A stretch of 64,000 bases of DNA from Pseudomonas sp. Bout1 (GCF_034314165.1 NZ_JAVIWK010000001.1:4851001-4915000); one strand, 5' to 3'; shown: positions 35,424 to 44,425, counted from the first letter of the stretch. The notes: generated from the letters alone by a model not told the origin. Translations and numbers: made by a program.

Positions 35424-36794
35424 ATGACAAAACCACGTTCAAAAAAGGCTCTTTATATTGGCCTGCCGTTGGCCCTGGCAATCAGCGCCGCTGCCGGCTT
35501 CGCTGCCTGGGATATCTGGTTCAAGGATGATCTCGGCTACCCGGCCAAAGTGGTCGAGCAAGCCCGTGAACTGCACGAGCGCATGCTTTCTTTCGACAGC
35601 CACGTCAGCCTGATGCAGAACTTCGGCACTGACGGCAACGAAGCCGACAAGGACGGCTCGGGCCAGTTCGACCTGGTCAAGGCCAACCGTGGCCGACTGT
35701 CCGGCGCGGCATTAACGATCTTCGGCTGGCCGGAATTGTGGAACGGTGCCAACGCACCGCACAAACCTACCGCCGGGTTCGTCGAAGAGGCCCGAAACCA
35801 GCAGGAGATCCGCTACAAAATCATCTCCGGCATGGTGCGCGACTTTCCCAACCAGGTCGCCATTGCCTACACCCCGGACGACTTCCGCCGCTTGCACGGC
35901 GAAGGCAAGTTCGCGATTTTCATCAGCATGCTCAACGCCTACCCATTGGGCCACGACCTGAATCAACTGGACCTGTGGACGGCGCGCGGCATGCGCATGT
36001 TCGGCTTCAGCTACATCGGCAACAACGACTGGGCCGATTCGTCGCGCCCATTACCCTTTTTCAATGACTCGCCGGACGCACTCGGCGGCCTCTCCGACCT
36101 GGGCAAGCAAGCCGTCAAACGCCTGAACGACCTGGGCGTGATCATCGATGTCTCGCAGATGTCGACCCAGGCACTGGAGCAAGTCGCGCAGTTGAGCCGC
36201 ACGCCGATGGTCGCCTCGCACTCGGCGCCTCGCGCCATGGTGGATATCCCGCGCAACCTCACCGACAAGGAAATGCAACTGATCAAAAACAGCGGTGGCG
36301 TGGTGCAGGTGGTGGGGTTCTCCCAGTACCTGCGCCCGCTGACCCAGAAGACCCAGGACAGGCTCAACGACCTGCGCAAGGAATTCGGCCTGCCTCCACT
36401 GCCGAACCTCGCGATGGCACTGATGCCGGGCGACCCGATCATTGCTGCCTGGAGCGAAGAAAAATTCGGCCAATACGCCGGCCGACTCTACGGCATTCTT
36501 GAAGAAGAGCCGAAAGCCACCCTCAAGGACTATGGCGACGCCATCGACTACACCGTGCGCAAGATCGGCATCGACCATGTCGGCATCAGCTCGGACTTCA
36601 ATGAGGGCGGCGGCGTCAAGGGTTGGGCAAACGTCGGCGACGTTCCCAACGTCACGGCTGAGTTGCTTGCACGCGGTTACTCCGAAGCAGACATTGCCAA
36701 ACTGTGGGGCGGCAACTTCCTCAGGGTCTGGGATCAGGTACAGAACGCCGCGAAGCCTGCGCTGGTTTCGCAGCAGGGCGCCGGCAAACCATGA
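35424..36794 (+). CDS. pvdM: PvdM, periplasmic M19 dipeptidase-like pyoverdine maturation protein
   Basis: A 456-aa protein of the renal dipeptidase (M19) family with an N-terminal membrane or signal segment (YIGLPLALAISAAAGFAAW). Family elements are LSFDSHVSLMQ near residue 62, where the usual zinc-binding HxD has become DSH, IIDVSQMSTQ near 245, VASHSAPRAM near 270 and GIDHVGISSDF near 392. PvdM is required for chromophore oxidation in the periplasm, although a peptidase substrate is not known. In-frame ATGs at 35400 and 35418 are alternatives. Its stop overlaps the pvdN start. Confidence 0.9.
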   Translation: MTKPRSKKALYIGLPLALAISAAAGFAAWDIWFKDDLGYPAKVVEQARELHERMLSFDSHVSLMQNFGTDGNEADKDGSGQFDLVKANRGRLSGAALTIFGWPELWNGANAPHKPTAGFVEEARNQQEIRYKIISGMVRDFPNQVAIAYTPDDFRRLHGEGKFAIFISMLNAYPLGHDLNQLDLWTARGMRMFGFSYIGNNDWADSSRPLPFFNDSPDALGGLSDLGKQAVKRLNDLGVIIDVSQMSTQALEQVAQLSRTPMVASHSAPRAMVDIPRNLTDKEMQLIKNSGGVVQVVGFSQYLRPLTQKTQDRLNDLRKEFGLPPLPNLAMALMPGDPIIAAWSEEKFGQYAGRLYGILEEEPKATLKDYGDAIDYTVRKIGIDHVGISSDFNEGGGVKGWANVGDVPNVTAELLARGYSEADIAKLWGGNFLRVWDQVQNAAKPALVSQQGAGKP

Positions 36795-38080
36795 GCAACC
36801 GCAGAGCCTTTCTAAAGCAGGCCGGGATTCTCGCCGCCGGCCTGCCACTGACCGCCAGCTTGCCCGCCTTGGCACACGCGACGCCACAGGCGCCTGCGCC
36901 TCGGGACAAATGGGCGCAACTGCGCCTGTTGTTCAATCAGGATCCGGATTACCTGCACTTCTCCAACTTCTTGATCACCACGCATCCCAAACCGGTGCGT
37001 GAGGCCATCGAAAAGCACCGCGCCGCCCTCGATAAAAACCCGGGGCTGGCGATGGATTGGGACCTGGGCGTGATCGAAGAACGCGAAGAGCAGGTGCGGG
37101 CCTGGGCGGGGCGCTACCTGCAAGCCAATGCCAGGCAGATAGCGCTTACCGGCAGCACCACCGAAGGGCTGGCGATGATCTACGGCGGCGTACACGTGCG
37201 CCCCGATCAGGAAATTCTGACCACCGAGCACGAACACTACGCCACCCACACCATCCTCGCCCTGCGCACCGAACGCGATGGCACGCACGTGCGCAAAATC
37301 CGCCTGTTCAAAGACCCGCAAACCGCCACCAAAACCGAAATCCTTGAGGCCATCAACAGCAGCATTCGCCCCGAAACCCGTGTATTGGGCATGTGCTGGG
37401 TGCATTCGGGTAGCGGCGTGAAACTGCCAATCGCCGACATCGGTGCGCTGGTGGATAAGCACAACCGCGGCCGCAGCGATGCGGATCGCATCCTCTACGT
37501 GGTGGATGGCGTGCATGGCTTCGGCGTCGACGACCTGAGCTTCCCCGCGATGAACTGCGACTTCTTCATCGCCGGCACCCATAAATGGATGTTCGGCCCG
37601 CGTGGCACCGGCATCGTCTGCAGCCGCTTTGAAGAGGTCAAATACGTGACTCCGATCATCCCGACCTTCTCCGAGGCCACGGCTTTCTCGACCACCATGA
37701 CGCCCGGCGGCTACCACTCGTTCGAGCATCGCTGGGCGCTCGACGAGGCGTTCAAGCTGCACCTGGAACTGGGCAAGGCCGAGGTTCAGGCGCGCATTCA
37801 TGCACTCAACAGCTATCTGAAAAAGCGCTTGCTGGAGCACCCGCAAATCGAGCTGGTTACCCCGTTGAGCCCAGAGCTTTCCGCCGGTTTTACCTTCTTC
37901 CGGATCAAGCACAAGGACAGTGACAAAGTCGCCGCCTACCTGATGCAAAACCGCGTGGTCGCCGACGCCGTCCATCGTGATGTGGGCCCGGTGATTCGCA
38001 CGGCCCCCGGCCTGCTGAACAACGAGCAGGAAATCGACCGTTTCATGGCGCTGCTTGGCACGCAGCTTAGAGCTGCCTGA
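36791..38080 (+). CDS. pvdN: PvdN, periplasmic PLP enzyme modifying the pyoverdine side chain
   Basis: A 429-aa class V aminotransferase-fold enzyme. The start overlapping pvdM by four bases gives a twin-arginine signal (NRRAFLKQAGILAAGLPL). The PLP Lys is in FIAGTHKWMFGPRGTGIV near residue 261, with the preceding DGVHGFGVDDL near 238. In Pseudomonas PvdN turns the N-terminal glutamate of pyoverdine into the succinamide side chain. It is the middle gene of pvdMNO. Confidence 0.93.
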   Translation: MSNRRAFLKQAGILAAGLPLTASLPALAHATPQAPAPRDKWAQLRLLFNQDPDYLHFSNFLITTHPKPVREAIEKHRAALDKNPGLAMDWDLGVIEEREEQVRAWAGRYLQANARQIALTGSTTEGLAMIYGGVHVRPDQEILTTEHEHYATHTILALRTERDGTHVRKIRLFKDPQTATKTEILEAINSSIRPETRVLGMCWVHSGSGVKLPIADIGALVDKHNRGRSDADRILYVVDGVHGFGVDDLSFPAMNCDFFIAGTHKWMFGPRGTGIVCSRFEEVKYVTPIIPTFSEATAFSTTMTPGGYHSFEHRWALDEAFKLHLELGKAEVQARIHALNSYLKKRLLEHPQIELVTPLSPELSAGFTFFRIKHKDSDKVAAYLMQNRVVADAVHRDVGPVIRTAPGLLNNEQEIDRFMALLGTQLRAA

Positions 38081-38116
38081 CACCGCACATTCCTTTTCAA
38101 CCTGTTATCGAGAGAA

Positions 38117-39019
38117 ATGATGAACAGTGAGCTGCGTAGCTTTTCCTTGAAGTCACTGGCCCTCGCCGGCCTGCTCGCCAGCCTGCTGCCGGGGCTTGCG
38201 CAGGCAGCCGAAACCAGCAAGCCGGGCAAGGTGTTCAAAGACTGCAAGGATTGCCCGGAAATGGTCGTGCTGCCCACCGGCACCTTCACCATGGGCACGC
38301 CGGAAAACGAAGTCGGCCGTGAACCCGATGAAGGCCCATTGCACCCGGTGACCTTCGCCAAACCGCTGGCCATCAGCCGCTTCCAGGTGCTCAAGCGTGA
38401 ATGGTTTGCCTACCTCAGAGACACCGGCTACCAGATGCCCGACGGCGATACCCGCCCGGGCCGTGCGTGCAAGGCCGGCATCCCTGATTACCAGGGCAGC
38501 GACCCGAGCAAGCAATACACCGACAAACATCCGGCGGTGTGCATGGACTTCCCCGAGGCCGAGGCTTACGTGGCATGGCTGTCGAAAAAGACCGGCAAGC
38601 ATTATCGACTGGTCAGCGAGTCCCTGCGCGAATACGCCGCCCGGGCTGGCAGCACCGGTTCATTCCCCTTCCCGTTCGATGAGGGCAAGGAATACAGCAT
38701 CGCCCAACATGCGAACACCTATGGCGCTGCCGACGGCTACAACTTCACCTCGCCGGCTGGCAGCTTCCCGGCCAATGCCTTCGGCGTCTATGACATGCAC
38801 GGCAACGTTTATGAGTGGACCGCCGATTGCTACAACGACAGCTATGTCGGCGCGCCAAGCGATGGCAGCGCCCGGCTGACCGGCAAGTGCGAAGTTCGCC
38901 AGATCCGCGGCAATGACTGGGGTGAAGCACCGGTGTTCTCGCGCTCGGGCAACCGCAACGCAACGTATACCGACACCCGCGGCGACTGGCTTGGCTTGCG
39001 TGTCGCCCGGGATCTGTAG
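38117..39019 (+). CDS. pvdO: PvdO, periplasmic formylglycine-generating enzyme-like protein
   Basis: A 300-aa exported protein with a signal peptide ending LPGLAQA. It has an FGE-sulfatase domain (about residues 45-298), with EMVVLPTGTFTMGTPENE near 47, FGVYDMHGNVYEWTADCY near 223 and RSGNRNATYTDTRGDWLGLRVAR at the end. PvdO carries out the last oxidation from dihydropyoverdine to pyoverdine. An ATG three bases later is an equal start candidate. In P. aeruginosa pvdF follows; here pvdE follows directly. Confidence 0.92.
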   Translation: MMNSELRSFSLKSLALAGLLASLLPGLAQAAETSKPGKVFKDCKDCPEMVVLPTGTFTMGTPENEVGREPDEGPLHPVTFAKPLAISRFQVLKREWFAYLRDTGYQMPDGDTRPGRACKAGIPDYQGSDPSKQYTDKHPAVCMDFPEAEAYVAWLSKKTGKHYRLVSESLREYAARAGSTGSFPFPFDEGKEYSIAQHANTYGAADGYNFTSPAGSFPANAFGVYDMHGNVYEWTADCYNDSYVGAPSDGSARLTGKCEVRQIRGNDWGEAPVFSRSGNRNATYTDTRGDWLGLRVARDL

Positions 39020-39033
39020 CAACGCCGCCCGAC

Positions 39034-39057
39034 TAAATTAACCACCTCTCCAGTCGT
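39034..39057 (+). promoter_or_regulatory. Iron-starvation (PvdS) box for pvdE
   Basis: TAAAT, 16 bases, CGT, 15 bases after pvdO and about 120 before the pvdE start. The long leader leaves room for a small open frame or simply an untranslated region. Confidence 0.85.
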
Positions 39058-39178
39058 TTTACAGATGAGCGCGATCCGGCCATGCAACGCATGCCGGCGC
39101 GCTTGCGCCCTCCACGTCACCCAGGCCAAGCCCGCGACCGACCCCGGCCTTCGCCGCTCTTTCAAGCAGGGAACCTCC

Positions 39179-40828
39179 ATGAGCAAACCAACACGCGGGG
39201 TGATCAATGAATTGTTTGCCCTGCTCAAACCCTTTCGGCTGATCGTTACCGGCTCGATCCTGCTCGGCATGGTCGGCGGCCTGAGCGTCACGGCGTTGCT
39301 GGCGACCATCAATAACGTGCTGCACTCCGAGGGCAACCTGAGCAACACCATGGTCGCGGTGTTCGCCGGCCTGTGCCTGCTGGCGCTGACCAGTTCGATC
39401 TTCTCCGACATCGGCACCAACTATGTCGGCCAACACATCATCGCCAAACTGCGTAAAGAGTTGGGCGAAAAAGTGCTGTCGGCCCCCATCGCTCAAATCG
39501 AACGCTATCGCAGCCATCGCTTGATCCCGGTGCTGACCCACGACGTCGACACTATCAGCGATTTCGCCTTCGCCTTCGCACCGCTGGCTATTTCCATGAC
39601 CGTTACCCTCGGTTGCATGGGCTACCTGGCAATGCTCTCCTGGCCCATGTTCCTGATGATGGTCGTGGCGATCATGATCGGCACTGTCATTCAATACATT
39701 GCCCGCGGACGTGGCATGCAAGGTTTCATGCGCGCCCGCGAACATGAAGACGAGTTGCAAAAGCACTACCATGCGGTCGCCGAAGGCGCGAAAGAGCTGC
39801 GCATCCACCGCCCGCGCCGGCACCGCATGTTCGTCTCGGGCATAGAAGCCACCGCAGACAAAATCTGCGAAACCCAGGTGCGCTCGGTCAATATCTTCGT
39901 CGTGGCCAAAACCCTGGGCTCAATGCTGTTTTTTGTGGTGATCGGTCTGGCCCTTTGCCTGCAATCGCTGTGGCCGAGTGCCGATAAAGCGGTGATGAGC
40001 GGTTTCGTGCTGGTGCTCCTGTACATGAAAGGCCCGCTGGAACACATCATCGGCACGCTGCCGATTGTCAGCCGCGCACAAATCGCGTTCCGCCGTATTG
40101 CCGATTTGTCCGAGCAGTTCTCGTCGCCAGAACCGCATCTGCTGCTCAACGACCGGGGCCATCAGAAGACACCGGTACATAGCCTGGAACTGACCGATGT
40201 GTCGTACACCTTCCCGGCTGTCGAGGGCGCCACGCCGTTCCGTCTCGGGCCGGTGAACCTGAAGATCGAGCAAGGCGACATTATTTTCATCGTCGGCGAA
40301 AACGGATGCGGCAAGACCACCCTGATCAAGTTGCTGCTTGGCTTGTATGCGCCGCAGCAGGGTGAGATCCGCCTCAATGACCAGGTGGTCACCGCGCTCA
40401 CCCGCGACGACTACCGTCAGTTGTTCACCACCATCTTTGCCGACTACTACCTGTTCGATGACGTGGTGCAAGGCGACACGCATATTCCGGATGACGCCAA
40501 CAACTACCTGCAACGCCTGGAGATTGCCCACAAAGTCAGCGTGCGCGATGGCTCCTTTACCACCACCGACTTGTCCACCGGCCAGCGCAAGCGCCTGGCA
40601 CTGGTCAATGCCTGGCTGGAAGAGCGCCCGGTGCTGGTGTTCGACGAATGGGCGGCCGATCAGGACCCGACCTTCCGCCGGATTTTCTACACCGAACTGC
40701 TACCGGACCTGAAGCGCCTGGGCAAAACCATCATCGTCATTTCCCACGACGATCGTTACTTCGATGTGGCGGACCAGCTGGTGCGCATGAACGCCGGAAA
40801 AGTGGTCAGCGAGCTGCAACCTGCCTGA
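39179..40828 (+). CDS. pvdE: PvdE, ABC exporter of the pyoverdine precursor
   Basis: A 549-aa fused ABC exporter that moves acylated ferribactin into the periplasm. The membrane half covers about residues 1-330 with six helices. The ATPase half has Walker A IVGENGCGKTTLIKLLLGL near 372, the variant signature LSTGQRKRLALVNAW near 463 and Walker B VLVFDEWAADQDP near 485, all as in the cyclic peptide transporter subfamily. The ATG at 39179 gives the known family length; the open frame runs further upstream. It has its own PvdS box. Confidence 0.94.
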   Translation: MSKPTRGVINELFALLKPFRLIVTGSILLGMVGGLSVTALLATINNVLHSEGNLSNTMVAVFAGLCLLALTSSIFSDIGTNYVGQHIIAKLRKELGEKVLSAPIAQIERYRSHRLIPVLTHDVDTISDFAFAFAPLAISMTVTLGCMGYLAMLSWPMFLMMVVAIMIGTVIQYIARGRGMQGFMRAREHEDELQKHYHAVAEGAKELRIHRPRRHRMFVSGIEATADKICETQVRSVNIFVVAKTLGSMLFFVVIGLALCLQSLWPSADKAVMSGFVLVLLYMKGPLEHIIGTLPIVSRAQIAFRRIADLSEQFSSPEPHLLLNDRGHQKTPVHSLELTDVSYTFPAVEGATPFRLGPVNLKIEQGDIIFIVGENGCGKTTLIKLLLGLYAPQQGEIRLNDQVVTALTRDDYRQLFTTIFADYYLFDDVVQGDTHIPDDANNYLQRLEIAHKVSVRDGSFTTTDLSTGQRKRLALVNAWLEERPVLVFDEWAADQDPTFRRIFYTELLPDLKRLGKTIIVISHDDRYFDVADQLVRMNAGKVVSELQPA

Positions 40829-40848
40829 TTGTGAAAAAACTGTAAAAA

Positions 40849-40885
40849 AAAAGCGTTGAGCCTTTCTGGTTTTCAGAAGGCTCAA
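40849..40885 (-). terminator. Hairpin between pvdE and fpvA with A-tract on its left
   Basis: CGTTGAGCC...GGCTCAACG forms a strong stem of about 14 bp with one bulge. The run of nine A bases lies on the left, so the canonical U-tract appears only on minus-strand RNA. On the plus strand it would be a hairpin without U-tract and could weaken read-through from pvdE into fpvA or stabilise the pvdE 3' end. Confidence 0.45.
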
Positions 40886-40899
40886 CGTCTTACTTATAG

Positions 40900-40919
40900 T
40901 TAATAGAAATAGTTCTCAG
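40900..40919 (-). promoter_or_regulatory. Weak Fur-like or FpvI-type site upstream of fpvA
   Basis: An AT-rich block containing TAATAGAAATAGTTCTCAG lies 28 bases before fpvA. Its ATAG...TTCTCA pattern resembles the site before fpvI, and no TAAAT-N16-CGT box is present. This agrees with fpvA being read by FpvI rather than PvdS, but the match to either consensus is weak. Confidence 0.3.
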
Positions 40920-40945
40920 TCAACACTTTGAAGAGTAGAAGAACA

Positions 40946-43408
40946 ATGCCCGCACCGCACGGACTCAACCCGCTCGCCAAGGCTCTGCTGATCCGCCGTT
41001 CCTTCCGTTCAACCCTGCCGGCCGTCTGTGCCATGGCCATGACGTTGACGATGATCGGCCATGCACAAGCCGCCACAGTCTCGATCAATATTCCTGCTCA
41101 GTCGCTGGGGAGCGCGTTGCAGGAATTCGGTCGCCAAACCAATCTGCAAGTGCTCTACAGCCCGGATGAAGTCAGCGGCCTGCGCAGCGCCGCAGTCAGC
41201 GGCAACCTGGAACCCACCGAGGCCATCGCCCAGTTGCTTCAAGGCACCGACATTGCCTACAACGTCCAAGGCAACAATATCGCATTACGTTCGCGCAGCA
41301 GCGGCGACGGCAGCCTGAACCTGGCACCCACCAACATTTCCGCCGCCGAGGAATCGGCCTGGGGCAAGGTTGACGGGATCGTCGCCAAACGCAGCGCCAG
41401 CGGCTCCAAGACCGATACCGCGCTGAAGGAAATCCCGCAGACCATCAACGTCGTCACCCAAGGCGAAATCAAGATGCGTGGCTCGCAATCGGTCACCGAA
41501 GCCCTGCGCTACACACCCGGCATTACCGGTGGCGGCTTTGCCGAACGGGTGAAGATTTTCGACGAACCGACCTCGCGTGGTTTCACCCCTACCCCACTGT
41601 ACCTAGACGGCCTGCACTTGCCCTACGGCGGCGGCAGCACCGGCGGCTCGCTGCAGATCGACCCGTACACCCTGGAGCGCGTTGAAGTGCTCAAAGGCCC
41701 GGCGTCGGTGCTCTACGGCCAGAACCAGCCGGGCGGCATCGTCAATATGGTCAGCAAGCGCCCGACCGCTACCCCGGTGCACGAAGTGGTGCTCGGGGGC
41801 GGCAGCTATGACCGCAAATACGGCGCCTTCGACCTCGGTGGCCCGATTGATGACCAGGGCGAATTTCTGTATCGCCTGACCGGTGTGGTCAACGACAGCA
41901 GCTCGGCCATCGACTATGCCAGCCAGAACCGCATGATGCTCGCGCCGAGCCTGACCTGGCTGCCGAACGACCGCACCACCATCACGGTGTTCGGCCAGTA
42001 CCAGAAAGACCACGACGTACCGGAAGCTCAGGGCCTGCCGGCCTACGGCACGGTCAAGAGCACCCCGAACGGGCGCATCAGTCGCAGCCTGTTCCTCGGC
42101 GAGCCGGACGTGAACAAGTACCACCGCGAGCAGTTCGTGGTGGGTTACGAAATCGCCCACGAACTCAACGACGTCTGGACCCTGAAACAGAACGCGCGCT
42201 ACGCCGACGTCAACGACCAGTACGTCGCGCCGCTGCACGGTTACGCGTTCCAGACCAACCCGGTCACCGGTCTCAACGACAAAAGCTACCAGACCCGCTA
42301 TGGCGTGGACTGGTCGCAGCACAACAAGGTCTACGGCATCGATAACATCGCCCAGGCCAAGTTCAAGACTGCCGATATCGATCACACCGTGTTGCTGGGC
42401 GTGGACTACTACCACTTCAACTCGAAGTTCCTCGGCCTCTATGACAACCCCGGCCCGGGCATCGACCTGTACAACCCGGTGTATGGCAGCAAATTCAACT
42501 TCCGTGCGCCATACAAGTGGGATAACACCATCAAGCAGACCGGCCTGTATGCCCAGGACCAACTGCGCTGGAACCAGTGGTTCCTGACCCTCGGCGGTCG
42601 TTATGACTTTGCCGAGACCGACAACAAGCAACCCCTGAGCGGCGGCCACTCCAACCAGAAGGACGAGAAGTTCACTGGCCGGGCTGGCCTGGGCTACGAG
42701 TTCGACAACGGCATGACGCCCTATGTCAGCTACGCCGAATCGTTCCTGCCGCAAACCGGTAGCGATGTCAGCGGCGGCGCGTTCAAACCGACCACCGGCA
42801 AGCAGTACGAAGTCGGCATCAAGTACGAGCCGAAGGCCATCGACGGCTTCATCACGTTGTCGGCCTACCAGATCGACCAGGACAACATGCTCACCACCGA
42901 CCTCGCCAACCCGGGTTTCAGCATCCAGAGCGGCACCGTGCGCTCCCGCGGTGTGGAACTGGAAGGCAAGGTCAACGTCACGCAGAACCTGCGCGTTCTG
43001 GCCGCCGTGTCGCGTAACCAGATCAAGTGGGAGAGCAGCAACGATGGTCGCCAGGGACGCACCCTGGCCATGGCGCCGCCGTTGACCGCTTCGGCGTGGA
43101 TCAACTACGACTTCGACATCTCCACCGCCCTCGCCGGTTTCGGCGTAGGCCTGGGCGCCCGCTACGTGCGCAGCAGCTATGGCTCGGACTACGTGGAAGA
43201 CTCCTTCCAGATCCCGTCCTACACCGTGTATGACGCCATGGTCTCCTACGACCTGGAAAAATCGCCGTTGCACGTCAAAGGCGTGAAGCTCAAAGCCAAC
43301 CTGCAGAACCTCACCGACGAGAAATACGTGCCGGGCTGCAACAGTACGCTGGACTGCTACTACGGCGAAGGCCGTACCATGACCGCCGACGTGACCTACA
43401 ACTGGTAA
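40946..43408 (+). CDS. fpvA: FpvA, TonB-dependent ferripyoverdine receptor with signalling domain
   Basis: An 820-aa outer membrane transducer. The signal peptide ends near GHAQA (about residue 43). The STN signalling domain is at about 45-125 (FGRQTNLQVLYSPDEVSGLRS). The plug is at about 155-290 (DTALKEIPQTINVVTQ, LKGPASVLYGQNQPGGIVNMVSKRP) and the barrel runs to the terminal Trp (TADVTYNW). The STN domain implies cell-surface signalling to an anti-sigma factor and FpvI. The ATG at 40946 is preferred to a TTG 18 bases earlier. The gene ends at a strong terminator. Confidence 0.93.
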   Translation: MPAPHGLNPLAKALLIRRSFRSTLPAVCAMAMTLTMIGHAQAATVSINIPAQSLGSALQEFGRQTNLQVLYSPDEVSGLRSAAVSGNLEPTEAIAQLLQGTDIAYNVQGNNIALRSRSSGDGSLNLAPTNISAAEESAWGKVDGIVAKRSASGSKTDTALKEIPQTINVVTQGEIKMRGSQSVTEALRYTPGITGGGFAERVKIFDEPTSRGFTPTPLYLDGLHLPYGGGSTGGSLQIDPYTLERVEVLKGPASVLYGQNQPGGIVNMVSKRPTATPVHEVVLGGGSYDRKYGAFDLGGPIDDQGEFLYRLTGVVNDSSSAIDYASQNRMMLAPSLTWLPNDRTTITVFGQYQKDHDVPEAQGLPAYGTVKSTPNGRISRSLFLGEPDVNKYHREQFVVGYEIAHELNDVWTLKQNARYADVNDQYVAPLHGYAFQTNPVTGLNDKSYQTRYGVDWSQHNKVYGIDNIAQAKFKTADIDHTVLLGVDYYHFNSKFLGLYDNPGPGIDLYNPVYGSKFNFRAPYKWDNTIKQTGLYAQDQLRWNQWFLTLGGRYDFAETDNKQPLSGGHSNQKDEKFTGRAGLGYEFDNGMTPYVSYAESFLPQTGSDVSGGAFKPTTGKQYEVGIKYEPKAIDGFITLSAYQIDQDNMLTTDLANPGFSIQSGTVRSRGVELEGKVNVTQNLRVLAAVSRNQIKWESSNDGRQGRTLAMAPPLTASAWINYDFDISTALAGFGVGLGARYVRSSYGSDYVEDSFQIPSYTVYDAMVSYDLEKSPLHVKGVKLKANLQNLTDEKYVPGCNSTLDCYYGEGRTMTADVTYNW

Positions 43409-43426
43409 CACGTTCAGCGCTCAAAC

Positions 43427-43455
43427 AAACGCCGGCATTTGCCGGCGTTTTTTTT
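43427..43455. terminator. Strong bidirectional terminator between fpvA and the hydrolase gene
   Basis: AAACGCCGGC / GCCGGCGTTT with loop ATTT is followed by eight T bases, and the opposite strand gives a matching A-rich flank. It separates convergent fpvA and the NRPS-hydrolase transcript. Confidence 0.88.
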
Positions 43456-43465
43456 ACTCCATCAA

Positions 43466-44425
43466 TTACCCCCGCGCAAATGCCAGCGCCAGCCGCTCGG
43501 CAATATGCTGCTGCGCCTCTTCGGCCTCATCGATGATCGCGCCCATGCGCAGGAAGTCATGGGTCATGCCTTCATATACCTTCAACTCCACCGATACGCC
43601 CGACGCTTGTAGATGACGCGCATACGCCACACCCTCGTCATGCAGCGGATCGCACTCGGCCAGCACCAGCAACACCGGCGCCACGTTCGGCGCAACATCG
43701 GCCAGCAACGGTGAAAAGCGCGGGTCGAGGCGGTCGTTGAGGTCACGCTGATAGTGCTCATAGAACCAGCTCAGGGAATCCTTCTCCAGCAAATACCCCT
43801 CACCGAAACGCTCAATCGACGGCGTACGGCGGCTGGCGTCGGTGACCGGGTAGATCAATACCTGCAAACGCGGCTGCACTGCAGCGTTTGCCAGTTGCGC
43901 GGCGAGCACCGTGGCCAGGCTGCCGCCGACGCTGTCACCGGCAATCGCCAGTCGCGTGGCGTCGATACCCAGGCGTTGCGCGTTGGCAACCAGCCAGTCC
44001 CAGGCGTCCTGCGCATCCTCGGCGGCAGTCGGAAAGCGAAACTCCGGTGCCAGGCGATAGGCCACCGACACCACCACGCAATCGGCCATCGAGGCCAGCG
44101 CGCGGCACAGCGAGTCATGGGAATCAAGGCTGCCGACCACATAACCGCCGCCGTGAAAGTACAGCAGGGCCGGACGTCCGGCGCCTGCCTGCACCGCGTG
44201 ATTGCTATAGACCCTCGCGTTCAGGCGCGTGCCATCGCGCACGGGCAATTGCAGTTCATCCACCACTTCCAAGGCTTCACCGCCAGCGTCCATCAACAAG
44301 GACGACTGATCGAATTGTTCGCGGGCCTGCTGCGGGCTCAACTCATGCATGCCGACGCGTTTGCCGCTGGCGCGACCGTTGCCCACCAGTTGCAGAAATG
44401 CGGCGATATCAGGGTTCAACGACAT
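43466..44425 (-). CDS. Alpha/beta hydrolase of the hormone-sensitive lipase family, in the NRPS operon
   Basis: A 319-aa esterase-like enzyme with no signal peptide. The oxyanion motif YFHGGGYVVGS is near residue 91, the nucleophile GDSVGGSLA near 165 with catalytic Ser, ECDPLHDEG near 260 with the Asp and EGMTHDFLRMG near 290 with the His. It begins 52 bases after the NRPS stop, behind GGAG, on the same strand, so it is likely the last gene of the pyoverdine synthetase transcript. Its job there is unknown: proofreading of misloaded carriers, ester or amide trimming, or an unrelated esterase. It has no counterpart between pvdD and fpvA in the P. aeruginosa locus as I know it. Confidence 0.85.
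   Translation of the reverse strand: MSLNPDIAAFLQLVGNGRASGKRVGMHELSPQQAREQFDQSSLLMDAGGEALEVVDELQLPVRDGTRLNARVYSNHAVQAGAGRPALLYFHGGGYVVGSLDSHDSLCRALASMADCVVVSVAYRLAPEFRFPTAAEDAQDAWDWLVANAQRLGIDATRLAIAGDSVGGSLATVLAAQLANAAVQPRLQVLIYPVTDASRRTPSIERFGEGYLLEKDSLSWFYEHYQRDLNDRLDPRFSPLLADVAPNVAPVLLVLAECDPLHDEGVAYARHLQASGVSVELKVYEGMTHDFLRMGAIIDEAEEAQQHIAERLALAFARG

Noticed and set aside
41603..43411. A 602-codon minus-strand frame across fpvA
   Set aside because: Fully inside the FpvA barrel-coding region and without signal peptide or domain; the fpvA frame is certain.
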